Origin: Candidatus Woesearchaeota archaeon | GTDB taxonomy: Archaea > Nanobdellota > Nanobdellia > Woesearchaeales > UBA10216 | Assembly: GCA_013331515.1 (NCBI GenBank) | Contig: DUGG01000026.1 | Span: 983 to 6,801 of the forward strand | DNA: 5,819 bases | Direction: 5' to 3' | Shown here: positions 1 through 5,330 of the stretch, piece by piece | How the letters are laid out: the number at the start of each line of letters is the position of its first letter | How positions within the stretch are numbered: position 1 is the stretch's first letter | The notes under the pieces: generated by a model | Told to the model about the DNA's origin: nothing | What the model saw: the letters and a program-made list of their open reading frames with translations, nothing else | Databases searched by the model: none | Made by a program: the position numbers and the translations under genes

Positions 1-296
1 CCATAAGCGCCATTTTCTGCCTTTGCAAGTTTCTGGCTGGCAAGCATTTCAACAGTCTCATCAATGGTTTCCACATTGACAGACCTCAAGTGAACAGCAT
101 ATTTTGGCGTAAAGCCCCTCTTGCCAAAGTATCTCTCCTTCCAAATTGACGGCTTTTTTGTGTCAGCCCTTTTTCCTGTGCCTGCCATTCCCTTGCCGCC
201 CCTGTTTCCGGAGCCCCGGTGCTTTTTCTTGCTCCCCCAACCGTGGGTATGGCTCCCCCTTTGTCCCGTGTCTTTTTTTCTCCTGTTTGTGGTCAT
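1..296 (-). CDS. rpl15: Large-subunit ribosomal protein uL15 (L15), N-terminal part, runs off the left edge
   Basis: The gene begins with ATG at 296 and stays open to base 1, giving 98 complete residues with no stop, so the C-terminal part lies outside the window. The N-terminus is the basic, glycine-rich tail typical of uL15: an R-R-K-K start, G-S-x-T-H-G-W-G-S-K-K-K-H-R-G (residues 14-28), then N-R-G-G-K-G-M-A-G-T-G-K-R (31-43), which in the family threads into 23S rRNA. Next come F-G-K-R-G-F-T (residues 57-63) and the start of the globular domain. The archaeal/eukaryal form is indicated by the R-G-S-x-T-H-G pattern. It follows uL30 after a 20-base gap, and a GTGAT ribosome-binding site lies 5 bases before the ATG. 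Its position after uL30 is the normal end of the archaeal spc cluster, where secY usually follows. Identification is confident. Confidence 0.95.
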   Translation of the reverse strand, partial: MTTNRRKKDTGQRGSHTHGWGSKKKHRGSGNRGGKGMAGTGKRADTKKPSIWKERYFGKRGFTPKYAVHLRSVNVETIDETVEMLASQKLAKAENGAY

Positions 297-301
297 GTCA
301 A

Positions 302-306
302 ATCAC
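302..306 (-). promoter_or_regulatory. Shine-Dalgarno site of uL15 (GTGAT)
   Basis: Reading the minus strand, GTGAT lies 5 bases before the ATG at 296, in the short gap after the uL30 stop. It matches part of the archaeal consensus GGAGGTGATC, which pairs with the conserved 3' end of 16S rRNA. Confidence 0.6.
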
Positions 307-316
307 GCGTTGCTTG

Positions 317-685
317 TTAAATCATTTTCATGATGAGCTCGTTGATGCTGTCCTTCCTGTAGCCAAGAGCACCAGATCTTGAAAACGGCGCCTTTATTCC
401 TCTTCTTCCAAGTCCCCCCCTTGCTGGCTTCAATCGGAAAGTCCTGCCGGCCTTCCCCGAGCTGGCCCCGGAAAGCGCCTTCAGCGTTTCAGGGGAGATT
501 TCCCCCCAGGTTATATAGTCCTTAACCTTGCTCAGCATGCCCTGTATCGTCGGGGTTTCTTCAACAATTACGCAGTTGTTGATGTGGTCAAGGTTAAGCA
601 GCTTAAGAGCCAATGCCACATCCTTTTGAATGCCAGTAGTACCCCTGAGCCTGATGACGGCAACCTTCACATTCCGTTTTTCCAT
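317..685 (-). CDS. rpl30: Large-subunit ribosomal protein uL30 (L30), compact form
   Basis: The product is 122 residues, starting with ATG at 685 behind a GAGG site 4 bases upstream and ending with TAA, the only TAA stop seen here. Residues 6-60 form the conserved uL30 core: V-K-V-A-V-I-R-L-R-G-T-T-G, then H-I-N-N-C-V-I-V-E-E-T-P (34-45) and M-L-S-K-V-K-D-Y-I-T-W-G-E-I (50-63). The C-terminal archaeal/eukaryal part is also present, with F-R-L-K-P (83-87), the G-A-L-G-Y-R motif (105-110) and the I-N-E-L-I end. Archaeal uL30 is usually about 150 residues. This one is about 30 shorter because the segment between the core and F-R-L-K-P is reduced to a short S/G/A-rich linker (about residues 71-82). 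The frame is unbroken and both flanks align, so this looks like a real deletion rather than an error. uL30 sits on the 60S-like large subunit and belongs here between uS5 and uL15. Confidence 0.95.
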   Translation of the reverse strand: MEKRNVKVAVIRLRGTTGIQKDVALALKLLNLDHINNCVIVEETPTIQGMLSKVKDYITWGEISPETLKALSGASSGKAGRTFRLKPARGGLGRRGIKAPFSRSGALGYRKDSINELIMKMI

Positions 686-709
686 TCTTCCTCAACACTC
701 CAAACCAAA

Positions 710-1492
710 CTACGCCTTCAGGCCCTCTACAAGCCCAAGCGTTTCAACGTTAACAGCCTTCACCTTTCTCTTGCCCATTTCCTTCAGGGCTTCGAAGCAT
801 GCAGTAGCAAGATTGATTGTTGTCCGAGTCTGGCCAAACGTCTTGCTCCACACATCACTTATCCCTGCAAGCGCGAGCATTTTTTTGCATTCCTCGGCAA
901 CCCTAAGGCCGCTGCCTTTCGGGGCTGGCATGAGCTCAATCTTTACAGAGCCGCACTTACCTGAAACCTTGAATGGTATGGTGTGGGGTGTTCTGCAGCC
1001 GCACTGCCAGCTTCCGCATCCCCTTCTCACTTTTATGAGGTTAATCTTCGCGTTCCTCAATGCCTTTTCCCTTGAAAGCACAGTCTCCCTTGATTTCCCA
1101 TATCCAAGGCCAACATAGCCATTCCTGTTGCCCACCACGACCATTGTTGCAAAGCTTGGCTTGTTGCCCTCGGCAGTTTTCTTCTGTGTCTGCTTAAATG
1201 CCCTTCGCTGTCCTCCGCCAAACTTGCCCTTTGACTGCCCAATCATGAGCAGGTCATTGTTGAGGCCGGGGAGAAGTGAATCAACAATCTCCTGTTCCAT
1301 TATTCTCAGGCCTGAGTCAACTATCTGGTCAATGTCGGTTATCTCGCCAGCCTTCACCTTCCTGCCAAGGTCAGTCCTTGGTTTCCACGTTTCCAGCTTC
1401 TTCAGCGTGGCCTCTGCCTCACGTTGCCTATCTTCAGGCGAGGCCTCACGCCTTTTCTTGTTTCTCTTCATGTTTCTTCGTTCTTTCATCAT
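710..1492 (-). CDS. rps5: Small-subunit ribosomal protein uS5 (S5)
   Basis: This is the small-subunit protein uS5, which acts at the mRNA entry region and in decoding accuracy. The open frame reaches a TTG at 1498, but I place the start at ATG 1492 (260 residues), because the GTGAT ribosome-binding site at 1498-1502 would overlap the TTG and lies 5 bases before this ATG; ATG 1489 is also possible. Counting from the TTG, a lysine/arginine-rich tail (5-35) is followed by the dsRNA-binding-like S5 N-domain (about 78-145, with V-V-V-G-N-R-N-G-Y-V-G-L-G-Y-G-K). Then come the archaeal/eukaryal motif R-R-G-C-G-S-W-Q-C-G-C (158-168), P-H-T-I-P-F and P-A-P-K-G-S-G-L (191-198). Length and order fit archaeal uS5. 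It is the only gene here ending in TAG. Reading through that codon would add five more residues and reach a TGA at 692-694, just before uL30. Confidence 0.95.
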   Translation of the reverse strand: MMKERRNMKRNKKRREASPEDRQREAEATLKKLETWKPRTDLGRKVKAGEITDIDQIVDSGLRIMEQEIVDSLLPGLNNDLLMIGQSKGKFGGGQRRAFKQTQKKTAEGNKPSFATMVVVGNRNGYVGLGYGKSRETVLSREKALRNAKINLIKVRRGCGSWQCGCRTPHTIPFKVSGKCGSVKIELMPAPKGSGLRVAEECKKMLALAGISDVWSKTFGQTRTTINLATACFEALKEMGKRKVKAVNVETLGLVEGLKA

Positions 1493-1497
1493 AATCA

Positions 1498-1502
1498 ATC
1501 AC
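1498..1502 (-). promoter_or_regulatory. Shine-Dalgarno site deciding the uS5 start (GTGAT)
   Basis: GTGAT spans the uL18 stop codon and lies 5 bases before ATG 1492, the same spacing as at uL15. Because it overlaps the TTG at 1498, it argues against that upstream start for uS5. Confidence 0.55.
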
Positions 1503-2035
1503 TTTCCCTTTCCGGCAGCAATAGCAGCCTTCAGTTTCTCAAAATCACCCTCAATGCCGGCAGTTGCGCTCATGTGCCTTGCGGTTGCATAAGCGGCAAT
1601 TCTGGCTCCGCTTATTGCTTCCCTTTGCTTGGTGATTTCCACAGATACGGGAACATCAAGGCCAGCGTCCCTTGCTCCCAAAAGCGCGGCAAATACCTTC
1701 CCCCCCCTGGTAACGGTTTGGAATCCAAGATCGGGCACTGCCCGCACAATATTCGCCGCAACAGCCGCTTTTCCGGCAAGCATCCCGGCAAGGTAGGCTG
1801 CAGGGATATTCTTGCAGCTATGCTTCCAGCCAAGCTTTTTCAGCACGTCAGAAGTGATTGTAACCCTCACCCTGTCTCCTGCTGTGTCAAAGTCAACAAC
1901 CTGAAGTATAATTCTTGTGAGGGTTTTTCGCACAACAATGCGCGGCATGCCGGATTTTATCAGAGCAAGGCGCCTCTTGTAGTTGGTCCTGCCTGAAAGC
2001 TTCCTCGCAAACGGGACTGCAATAACGCTTTTCAT
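1499..2035 (-). CDS. rpl18: Large-subunit ribosomal protein uL18 (L18), 5S rRNA-binding
   Basis: The 178-residue product is the archaeal form of uL18, which binds 5S rRNA together with uL5 and anchors it in the central protuberance. Visible family motifs are R-T-N-Y-K-R-R-L-A-L-I-K-S-G (residues 16-29) with P-R-I-V-V-R-K-T after it, the G-W-K-H-S-C-K-N-I-P-A-A-Y-L-A-G segment (69-84), and G-A-R-D-A-G-L-D-V-P (120-129). The family is usually 170-200 residues in archaea, so this is complete. The ATG at 2035 shares one base with the TGA stop of eL19 (TGATG), which suggests translational coupling, and GGTGGT stands 5 bases upstream. It stops with TGA, followed closely by uS5. The C-terminal end (160-178) is lysine/alanine rich. 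Nothing unusual is seen. Confidence 0.95.
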   Translation of the reverse strand: MKSVIAVPFARKLSGRTNYKRRLALIKSGMPRIVVRKTLTRIILQVVDFDTAGDRVRVTITSDVLKKLGWKHSCKNIPAAYLAGMLAGKAAVAANIVRAVPDLGFQTVTRGGKVFAALLGARDAGLDVPVSVEITKQREAISGARIAAYATARHMSATAGIEGDFEKLKAAIAAGKGK

Positions 2036-2556
2036 CAGTTACCACCGCCGGATTTCTGCTGCTTGTCAGGTGATGGATTTTCCTTTCCCTGTTGCACGGC
2101 AGCATTCATTATTCCTTTCTCAGTAAGGTAAAGCTGCATATGCCGCCGGCTCCTGAAAAATCCGCCCTTGATTTTCCTGTAAATATCAACAAATTCGGCA
2201 GCCTTTATGGCCTTGCCAGTTTTCAGCCTCTTAAGGAACCGCCTTTGCAGCCGAACCTTGGCAACCCAGACCGATTTCTTGTTCGTCCTTGCGCCAGCTG
2301 CTCCCTTCCTGCTGCCATGGCCCTTTCGCTTATCCTTCTTCCTCTGCTCATTGGCATTACTTATGCGGCTCCTTGATATCCCCCTTGCCGGGACCTTTCG
2401 TATCACGCCCTGCTCAATCAGCGCGCGTATGTCTGCTTTCGTTATTGCTTCCTTGATGTCGGCGAGCTTTTCAGTACTGAAAACAACCCGCTTTTTCGAG
2501 CAGCCCAAGATTCCCGCAGCCAAACGCTTCTGAACACCCAACATCATTTCAACCAT
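2035..2556 (-). CDS. rpl19e: Large-subunit ribosomal protein eL19 (L19e)
   Basis: This is a protein found only in archaea and eukaryotes, which helps form a bridge between the ribosomal subunits. The 173-residue reading shows the N-terminal Q-K-R-L-A-A-x-I-L-G-C-S (9-20) and K-A-D-I-R-A-L-I-E-Q-G-V-I (40-52). It continues with the hallmark basic stretch from R-K-V-P-A-R-G-I-S-R-S-R (53-64) to K-R-K-G-H-G-S-R-K-G-A-A-G-A-R (76-90), then a long basic helix region and Y-R-K-I-K-G-G-x-F (126-134). The last 17 residues or so are a low-complexity Q/K/P/G tail beyond the usual archaeal length of about 150. The start could be ATG 2556, 2547 or 2544: none has a strong ribosome-binding site, and the later ones give an N-terminus closer to typical homologues. 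It begins one base after the eL32 stop (if 2556) and overlaps uL18 by one base. Confidence 0.95.
   Translation of the reverse strand: MVEMMLGVQKRLAAGILGCSKKRVVFSTEKLADIKEAITKADIRALIEQGVIRKVPARGISRSRISNANEQRKKDKRKGHGSRKGAAGARTNKKSVWVAKVRLQRRFLKRLKTGKAIKAAEFVDIYRKIKGGFFRSRRHMQLYLTEKGIMNAAVQQGKENPSPDKQQKSGGGN
2041..2046 (-). promoter_or_regulatory. Shine-Dalgarno site of uL18 (GGTGGT)
   Basis: GGTGGT lies inside the 3' end of eL19, 5 bases before the uL18 ATG, one mismatch from the GGTGAT seen at uL6. With the TGATG overlap it supports translational coupling of uL18 to eL19. Confidence 0.5.
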
Positions 2557-2557
2557 C

Positions 2558-3154
2558 TCATTGTGCTTTAGTCAGTACCTTGTCTTTCTCTGATTTTTCA
2601 ATCCTTTTCTTTTCTTCTTCATCCAGCTTCCCTTCAATGTCGTCAGCTGCCTTTTTTGGCTTCTCCTGCTTGGCAATGCCGCCCCGCCTTGAGGCCCGCT
2701 TCTGGGCCAATTTTTGTCTCCTGACTTTCCTGGCATCCATCAGGTCAGCAATCATCTTGGTGAGGCCTTCCAGTGAAGCGTTGATGACCTTAAGCGATCT
2801 TACAGACGCCTCCCTGGCAATCTCTGCCCTTCTCTTCAGGCCAACCTTCGCGGATATGACTACTCCAAATCCGTCCTTTACCGCCGCCAGTTCATTCACG
2901 TTCCTGATAACAACAGGCAACAGGCCTTCCTGGGTTGCGCCCCTGATTGCGGTTGGGGAACCGTAGCCAGGCTCTACCCCGGAGGGATTGCCCTTCCTGC
3001 CTTCCCGCATCTTGCTTTGCAGTCCCTTCGGTCGCTTCCACCTGCCTGCAAATCTCTTCTTCGGATCGTTTGACTTTTGAACCTTGAATCCAGGCTTTCT
3101 CAGTTTCACAGCCCGCCTAGCCTCAAGCAGTGCCGAATTTTTATTCGTGATCAT
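2558..3154 (-). CDS. rpl32e: Large-subunit ribosomal protein eL32 (L32e) with a C-terminal extension
   Basis: eL32 occurs only in archaea and eukaryotes. In the 198-residue product, residues 1-127 carry the family core: K-P-G-F-K (20-24), a basic W-K-R-P-K-G-L-Q-S-K-M-R (39-50) matching the diagnostic W-R-R-P-K-G-x-x-S-K-M-R, G-Y-G-S-P (63-67), then V-x-N-V-N-E-L (83-89) and the end of the fold near L-K-V-I-N-A (121-126). Archaeal eL32 commonly stops about here, near 125-130 residues. This one continues for about 70 residues: first basic (M-D-A-R-K-V-R-R-Q-K-L-A-Q-K-R), then alternating K and E/D (about 165-190), probably helical. The frame is continuous and ends in TGA. The ATG at 3154 overlaps the uL6 stop as ATGA, which fixes the start well. 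Confidence 0.94.
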   Translation of the reverse strand: MITNKNSALLEARRAVKLRKPGFKVQKSNDPKKRFAGRWKRPKGLQSKMREGRKGNPSGVEPGYGSPTAIRGATQEGLLPVVIRNVNELAAVKDGFGVVISAKVGLKRRAEIAREASVRSLKVINASLEGLTKMIADLMDARKVRRQKLAQKRASRRGGIAKQEKPKKAADDIEGKLDEEEKKRIEKSEKDKVLTKAQ

Positions 3155-3720
3155 TTCATTTCCCTGCCATCCTTGTGCGTTATGTAGATTCCGTCAGCAA
3201 AAACCCTCGTGTCATAAGATGACCTTTTGGTAAGGCGCTCAATTGACCCGGCCACCAGACCGGCCGCTTCCTTACTGGGGGATTCAACAAAAACCTCAGC
3301 GCCTTCAACCTTCACCTTGACGTTTTCAGCCAATTCAAGCACCCTTGGTATCTTCTCGCCAAGAAGGTTCTTGACAATAAGCTTACGCCCGGCCACTGAC
3401 ACGTTGATTGGGAAATGGGTGTAGCAGACTTTAAGCCTGTAAACGTGGCCATCTGTCACGCCTTTCAGCAGGTTAACAACATGAGCCCTCAAGCTTCCCA
3501 CAATCTTCTTCTCTGTCTTGTTGCCCTTCAAGGACGAGATAATTACCTTGGAATCTTCCACCCTCACAGTAATGCCAGGCTCCGAGATATTCCTGCCTGC
3601 CTCGCCTTTGGAGCCCTTCAGCGTGAGACGGCCAGAGGCAAACCCCGCCGTGATGCCAGCATGAAGGGCAATCTCCTCTGTGAAACCTTCCCTTTCAATC
3701 TTCTCCTTTTCAGCAACCAT
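3151..3720 (-). CDS. rpl6: Large-subunit ribosomal protein uL6 (L6)
   Basis: uL6 binds 23S rRNA near the GTPase-associated region. I place the start at ATG 3720, giving 189 residues, near the archaeal norm of about 180. The open frame extends up to 3768, but those extra residues overlap the uS8 end and look unrelated to the family, whereas GGTGAT stands 7 bases before ATG 3720. Motifs are L-T-L-K-G-S-K-G-E (32-40), the repeat-domain linker A-H-V-V-N-L-L-K-G-V-T-D-G (79-91), Y-R-L-K-V-C-Y-T-H-F-P-I (94-105), L-L-G-E-K-I-P-R (119-126) and the archaeal ending R-V-F-A-D-G-I-Y-I (172-180). Two L6 alpha/beta domains are covered. The stop overlaps the eL32 start (ATGA). Confidence 0.96.
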   Translation of the reverse strand: MVAEKEKIEREGFTEEIALHAGITAGFASGRLTLKGSKGEAGRNISEPGITVRVEDSKVIISSLKGNKTEKKIVGSLRAHVVNLLKGVTDGHVYRLKVCYTHFPINVSVAGRKLIVKNLLGEKIPRVLELAENVKVKVEGAEVFVESPSKEAAGLVAGSIERLTKRSSYDTRVFADGIYITHKDGREMK

Positions 3721-3727
3721 TCTTTGA

Positions 3728-3733
3728 ATCACC
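3728..3733 (-). promoter_or_regulatory. Shine-Dalgarno site deciding the uL6 start (GGTGAT)
   Basis: GGTGAT sits between the uS8 stop (3737-3739) and the uL6 ATG at 3720, with 7 bases of spacing. It is the best match in the window to the archaeal consensus and selects 3720 over the longer open frame. Confidence 0.7.
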
Positions 3734-3736
3734 AGT

Positions 3737-4126
3737 TCAGTAACAGTAAGCCAAAAGCCGGCCACCAAGTCCCTTTGCCTTCGCTTCGGTATGGGTCATC
3801 ACGCCCTTCTGGGTACTGACAATGAGCACGCCAAAGTCCTTTGCGGGGAGGAATTTCTTCTCAAATTTCTCGTAGCTTTCCACGCCTGTCGAGAACCTTG
3901 GCTTGATTGCGCCGCATCGGTTAATAGCCCCTATAAGCGTGATTTGCAAAAGCCCCCCCCGGCCATCTTCAGACACTACATATGTGCCGATATAGCCGTG
4001 AGAGCCAAGTATGTCAAGCACCGCCCTTATAAGGCTTGAGGACGGCTTTATAGAGCATTCCTTGAATCCTTTCGCTTCAGCGTTGTTCACAACTGACAAG
4101 ACATTCGCCAACGGGTCATTCAGCAT
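3737..4126 (-). CDS. rps8: Small-subunit ribosomal protein uS8 (S8)
   Basis: uS8 binds helix 21 of 16S rRNA and helps assemble the central domain of the small subunit. The 129-residue product matches the usual archaeal length of about 130. It opens with the family M-L-N-D-P-L-A-N-V-L-S (1-11), followed by A-E-x-K-G and S-S-L-I-R-A-V-L-D-I-L (30-40), then the middle strand region with I-K-P-R-F (74-78). The C-terminal segment is L-P-A-K-D-F-G-V-L-I-V-S-T-Q-K-G-V-M-T-H (93-112), which replaces the bacterial S-T-S-x-G loop in archaea, and it ends G-L-G-G-R-L-L-A-Y-C-Y. The ATG at 4126 is preceded by GGTGTG with 4 bases of spacing, 18 bases after the uS14 stop. A run of eight G on the coding strand (about 3953-3960) does not break the frame. 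Confidence 0.96.
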   Translation of the reverse strand: MLNDPLANVLSVVNNAEAKGFKECSIKPSSSLIRAVLDILGSHGYIGTYVVSEDGRGGLLQITLIGAINRCGAIKPRFSTGVESYEKFEKKFLPAKDFGVLIVSTQKGVMTHTEAKAKGLGGRLLAYCY

Positions 4127-4130
4127 TTTT

Positions 4131-4136
4131 CACACC
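4131..4136 (-). promoter_or_regulatory. Shine-Dalgarno site of uS8 (GGTGTG)
   Basis: GGTGTG lies in the 18-base gap between uS14 and uS8, 4 bases before the ATG, and resembles the GGTGAT sites of neighbouring genes. Confidence 0.5.
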
Positions 4137-4144
4137 ACACGTCC

Positions 4145-4375
4145 TCAGCTATATTTCTTGAATCCTATCCTAGTCGCGATATCCCTAAAGCACTTCCTAC
4201 AAAGGTTCAGGCCATACTTTTCAATGAAGCCGCGCGTGTTTCCACACCTAAGGCACTGCTTTATGCCCTTCCCGAATTCACGCTCCTTCGGCTTATTGAA
4301 TTTAAGGTAACGCTGCATAATAACCGGTTTTGCCTTAAGCTGGCTGAACATTTTCTTGTAACTGCTCACAGTCAT
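4145..4375 (-). CDS. rps14: Small-subunit ribosomal protein uS14 (S14), zinc-binding type, with an N-terminal extension
   Basis: uS14 sits in the head of the small subunit. The C-terminal 42 residues hold the zinc ribbon with C-L-R-C (Cys 41, 44) and C-R-K-C (Cys 59, 62), the intervening Y-G-L-N-L, and the ending G-F-K-K-Y-S, all typical of archaeal uS14. Archaeal uS14 is commonly 50-57 residues; this reading is 76. A short form could start at ATG 4318 (57 residues), but I favour ATG 4375 because GGTGGTG stands 5 bases before it and the ATG overlaps the uL5 stop as ATGA, while ATG 4318 has no clear ribosome-binding site. The extra about 19 residues (S-S-Y-K-K-M-F-S-Q-L-K) are basic and not recognised. 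Confidence 0.94.
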   Translation of the reverse strand: MTVSSYKKMFSQLKAKPVIMQRYLKFNKPKEREFGKGIKQCLRCGNTRGFIEKYGLNLCRKCFRDIATRIGFKKYS

Positions 4376-4914
4376 TCCGACACCACCATAACCCCAAACT
4401 TTTCCCTCATGAAGTCAATGGCTTCCTGCTTGGAAATCCTGTGCTTTCCGGGAATTCTCTTCTTCATTATCTTCCTCCTCTTGACCCTGTAGCCTGGCCT
4501 CTCAAGTGTGACGCAGACCTCCATGCCCATTATGCCTATCAACGGGTCGTAGTTCGCCCCTGGGATGTCTATATACTCTGGGATGCCAAAAGCGACGTTC
4601 CCTTCCCCATCAAACTGGCTTTCAATAAGGCGATTATCCCTCGCCTGGATGAGCCTCTTCAGTAATTCAATCGAGCCAGCTTTTCTGAGGGTCAGCTTGC
4701 AGCCTATCGGAAGGCCGGGCCTGAGTCCCCAAGTAGGAATTCTCTTGTTCGTGAACGTCTTGACGGGAGTTATTCCTGTTATTGCTTTCAGCAGCTTAAG
4801 GCCCTTTTCAAGCTTTTCCGTGCTCTTGCCCGCCCCTATGTTAAGCGTGATCTTGGCTACCCTGAGCTGACGCATCACGTTGCCTTTCTGTTCTGCAATC
4901 CCCTCCAGTTTCAT
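4372..4914 (-). CDS. rpl5: Large-subunit ribosomal protein uL5 (L5), 5S rRNA-binding
   Basis: uL5 binds 5S rRNA in the central protuberance and contacts P-site tRNA; uL18, its 5S partner, is encoded downstream in this same run. The 180-residue product fits archaeal uL5. Motifs are N-V-M-R-Q-L-R-V-A-K-I-T-L-N-I-G-A-G (12-29, family N-P-M-R-x-I-x-V-x-K-V), a T-G-I-T-P-V-K-T segment (46-53), and G-L-R-P-G-x-P-I-G-C-K-L-T-L-R (63-77). Further on are F-G-I-P-E-Y-I-D-I-P-G (109-119), Y-D-P-L-I-G-I-M-G-M-E-V-C-V (122-135), and R-P-G-Y-R-V-K-R-R (139-147). The ATG at 4914 overlaps the eS4 stop (ATGA); an internal ATG at 4875 would cut off residues that are usual in homologues. The upstream AAGGA is weak, so translation probably relies on coupling to eS4. 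Confidence 0.96.
   Translation of the reverse strand: MKLEGIAEQKGNVMRQLRVAKITLNIGAGKSTEKLEKGLKLLKAITGITPVKTFTNKRIPTWGLRPGLPIGCKLTLRKAGSIELLKRLIQARDNRLIESQFDGEGNVAFGIPEYIDIPGANYDPLIGIMGMEVCVTLERPGYRVKRRKIMKKRIPGKHRISKQEAIDFMREKFGVMVVSE
4381..4387 (-). promoter_or_regulatory. Shine-Dalgarno site deciding the uS14 start (GGTGGTG)
   Basis: GGTGGTG is embedded in the last codons of uL5, 5 bases before ATG 4375. It supports the longer 76-residue uS14. It also encodes two valines of uL5, so chance cannot be excluded. Confidence 0.5.
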
Positions 4915-5321
4915 TTTGTTTTTTCCTTAACAGCAATAGATATCAACGGCTTTTCCTTTCCAACAGGAAAAACAAACCTCTTGGCTGCTTCAACTGAAGC
5001 ATCGCCTATCCGTATGATAACATTTGAGCCTGAAATGCTTGCTACAACGCCCATCCGGCCAACATTGCTCCCGCCTATGAGGTAGGCATAGCATCCACTT
5101 TCAAGCCTGACATGGCCTTTCACCCCGGTATCCTGGGTTGAAAGCACCAGGGAGTCACCAGTCCTGTAATCATTTGAGCCAATAATGCTGCGCCCGTCAT
5201 GCAGCGAAAGCTGGACCTTGCCCTTGCCAATTATCCTCTTTCCGTTTATCCTGCAAAGGTGCACAGAGGCATCGGAATCCGAAACCGGGACAAGCCGCAG
5301 GACACCATTTGTGTCAAACAA
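4911..5321 (-). CDS. rps4e: Ribosomal protein eS4 (S4e), C-terminal part after an in-frame TAG
   Basis: This is the second half of eS4, in the same frame as the first half and separated from it only by TAG plus two codons (R-V). If translated alone, the nearest start is TTG 5321 (136 residues), with GAGG only about 4 bases upstream, a weak and crowded signal. The sequence is well conserved: L-F-D-T-N-G-V-L-R-L-V-P matches the start of the eS4 central domain, C-R-I-N-G-K (23-28) and G-K-V-Q-L-S-L-H-D-G-R (34-44) are its hallmark, and a KOW-like segment covers about 81-95 (I-G-G-S-N-V-G-R-M-G-V-V). It ends in TGA overlapping the uL5 start. I read both pieces as one eS4 locus of 233 residues plus stop (4911-5612), within the usual archaeal range of about 230-245. 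Whether it is one chain or two cannot be told from the DNA. Confidence 0.9.
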   Translation of the reverse strand: MFDTNGVLRLVPVSDSDASVHLCRINGKRIIGKGKVQLSLHDGRSIIGSNDYRTGDSLVLSTQDTGVKGHVRLESGCYAYLIGGSNVGRMGVVASISGSNVIIRIGDASVEAAKRFVFPVGKEKPLISIAVKEKTK

Positions 5322-5327
5322 AACCCT

Positions 5328-5330
5328 CTA
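5328..5330 (-). other. In-frame TAG codon inside eS4 (codon 95)
   Basis: On the minus strand the reading is G-K-T-TAG-R-V-L-F-D. In eS4 homologues this place reads G-x-x-(Y/F)-R-V or a close variant, so TAG stands where an aromatic residue is expected. TAG is one base from the tyrosine codons TAC and TAT. No frameshift is involved: the two halves are in the same phase with no missing residues. Confidence 0.85.

Noticed and set aside
121..1118. Several plus-strand open frames at the left end
   Set aside because: They lie opposite uL15, uL30 and uS5, have no recognisable protein family features, and overlap each other in different frames. They are shadows of the minus-strand genes.
1493..1498. 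uS5 start at TTG 1498
   Set aside because: The GTGAT ribosome-binding site overlaps this codon, while ATG 1492 is correctly spaced behind it.
3721..3768. Longer uL6 starting at 3768
   Set aside because: It would overlap the end of uS8 by about 30 bases and add residues foreign to the family. ATG 3720 has a good ribosome-binding site and the expected length.
3951..3960. Run of eight C (G on the coding strand) as a sequencing error or terminator signal
   Set aside because: The uS8 frame is intact across it, matching the family on both sides, and archaeal terminators are T-rich on the transcribed strand, not G-rich.
5322..5330. Frameshift in eS4
   Set aside because: The two halves are in the same frame with no lost or added residues; the only interruption is a stop codon.
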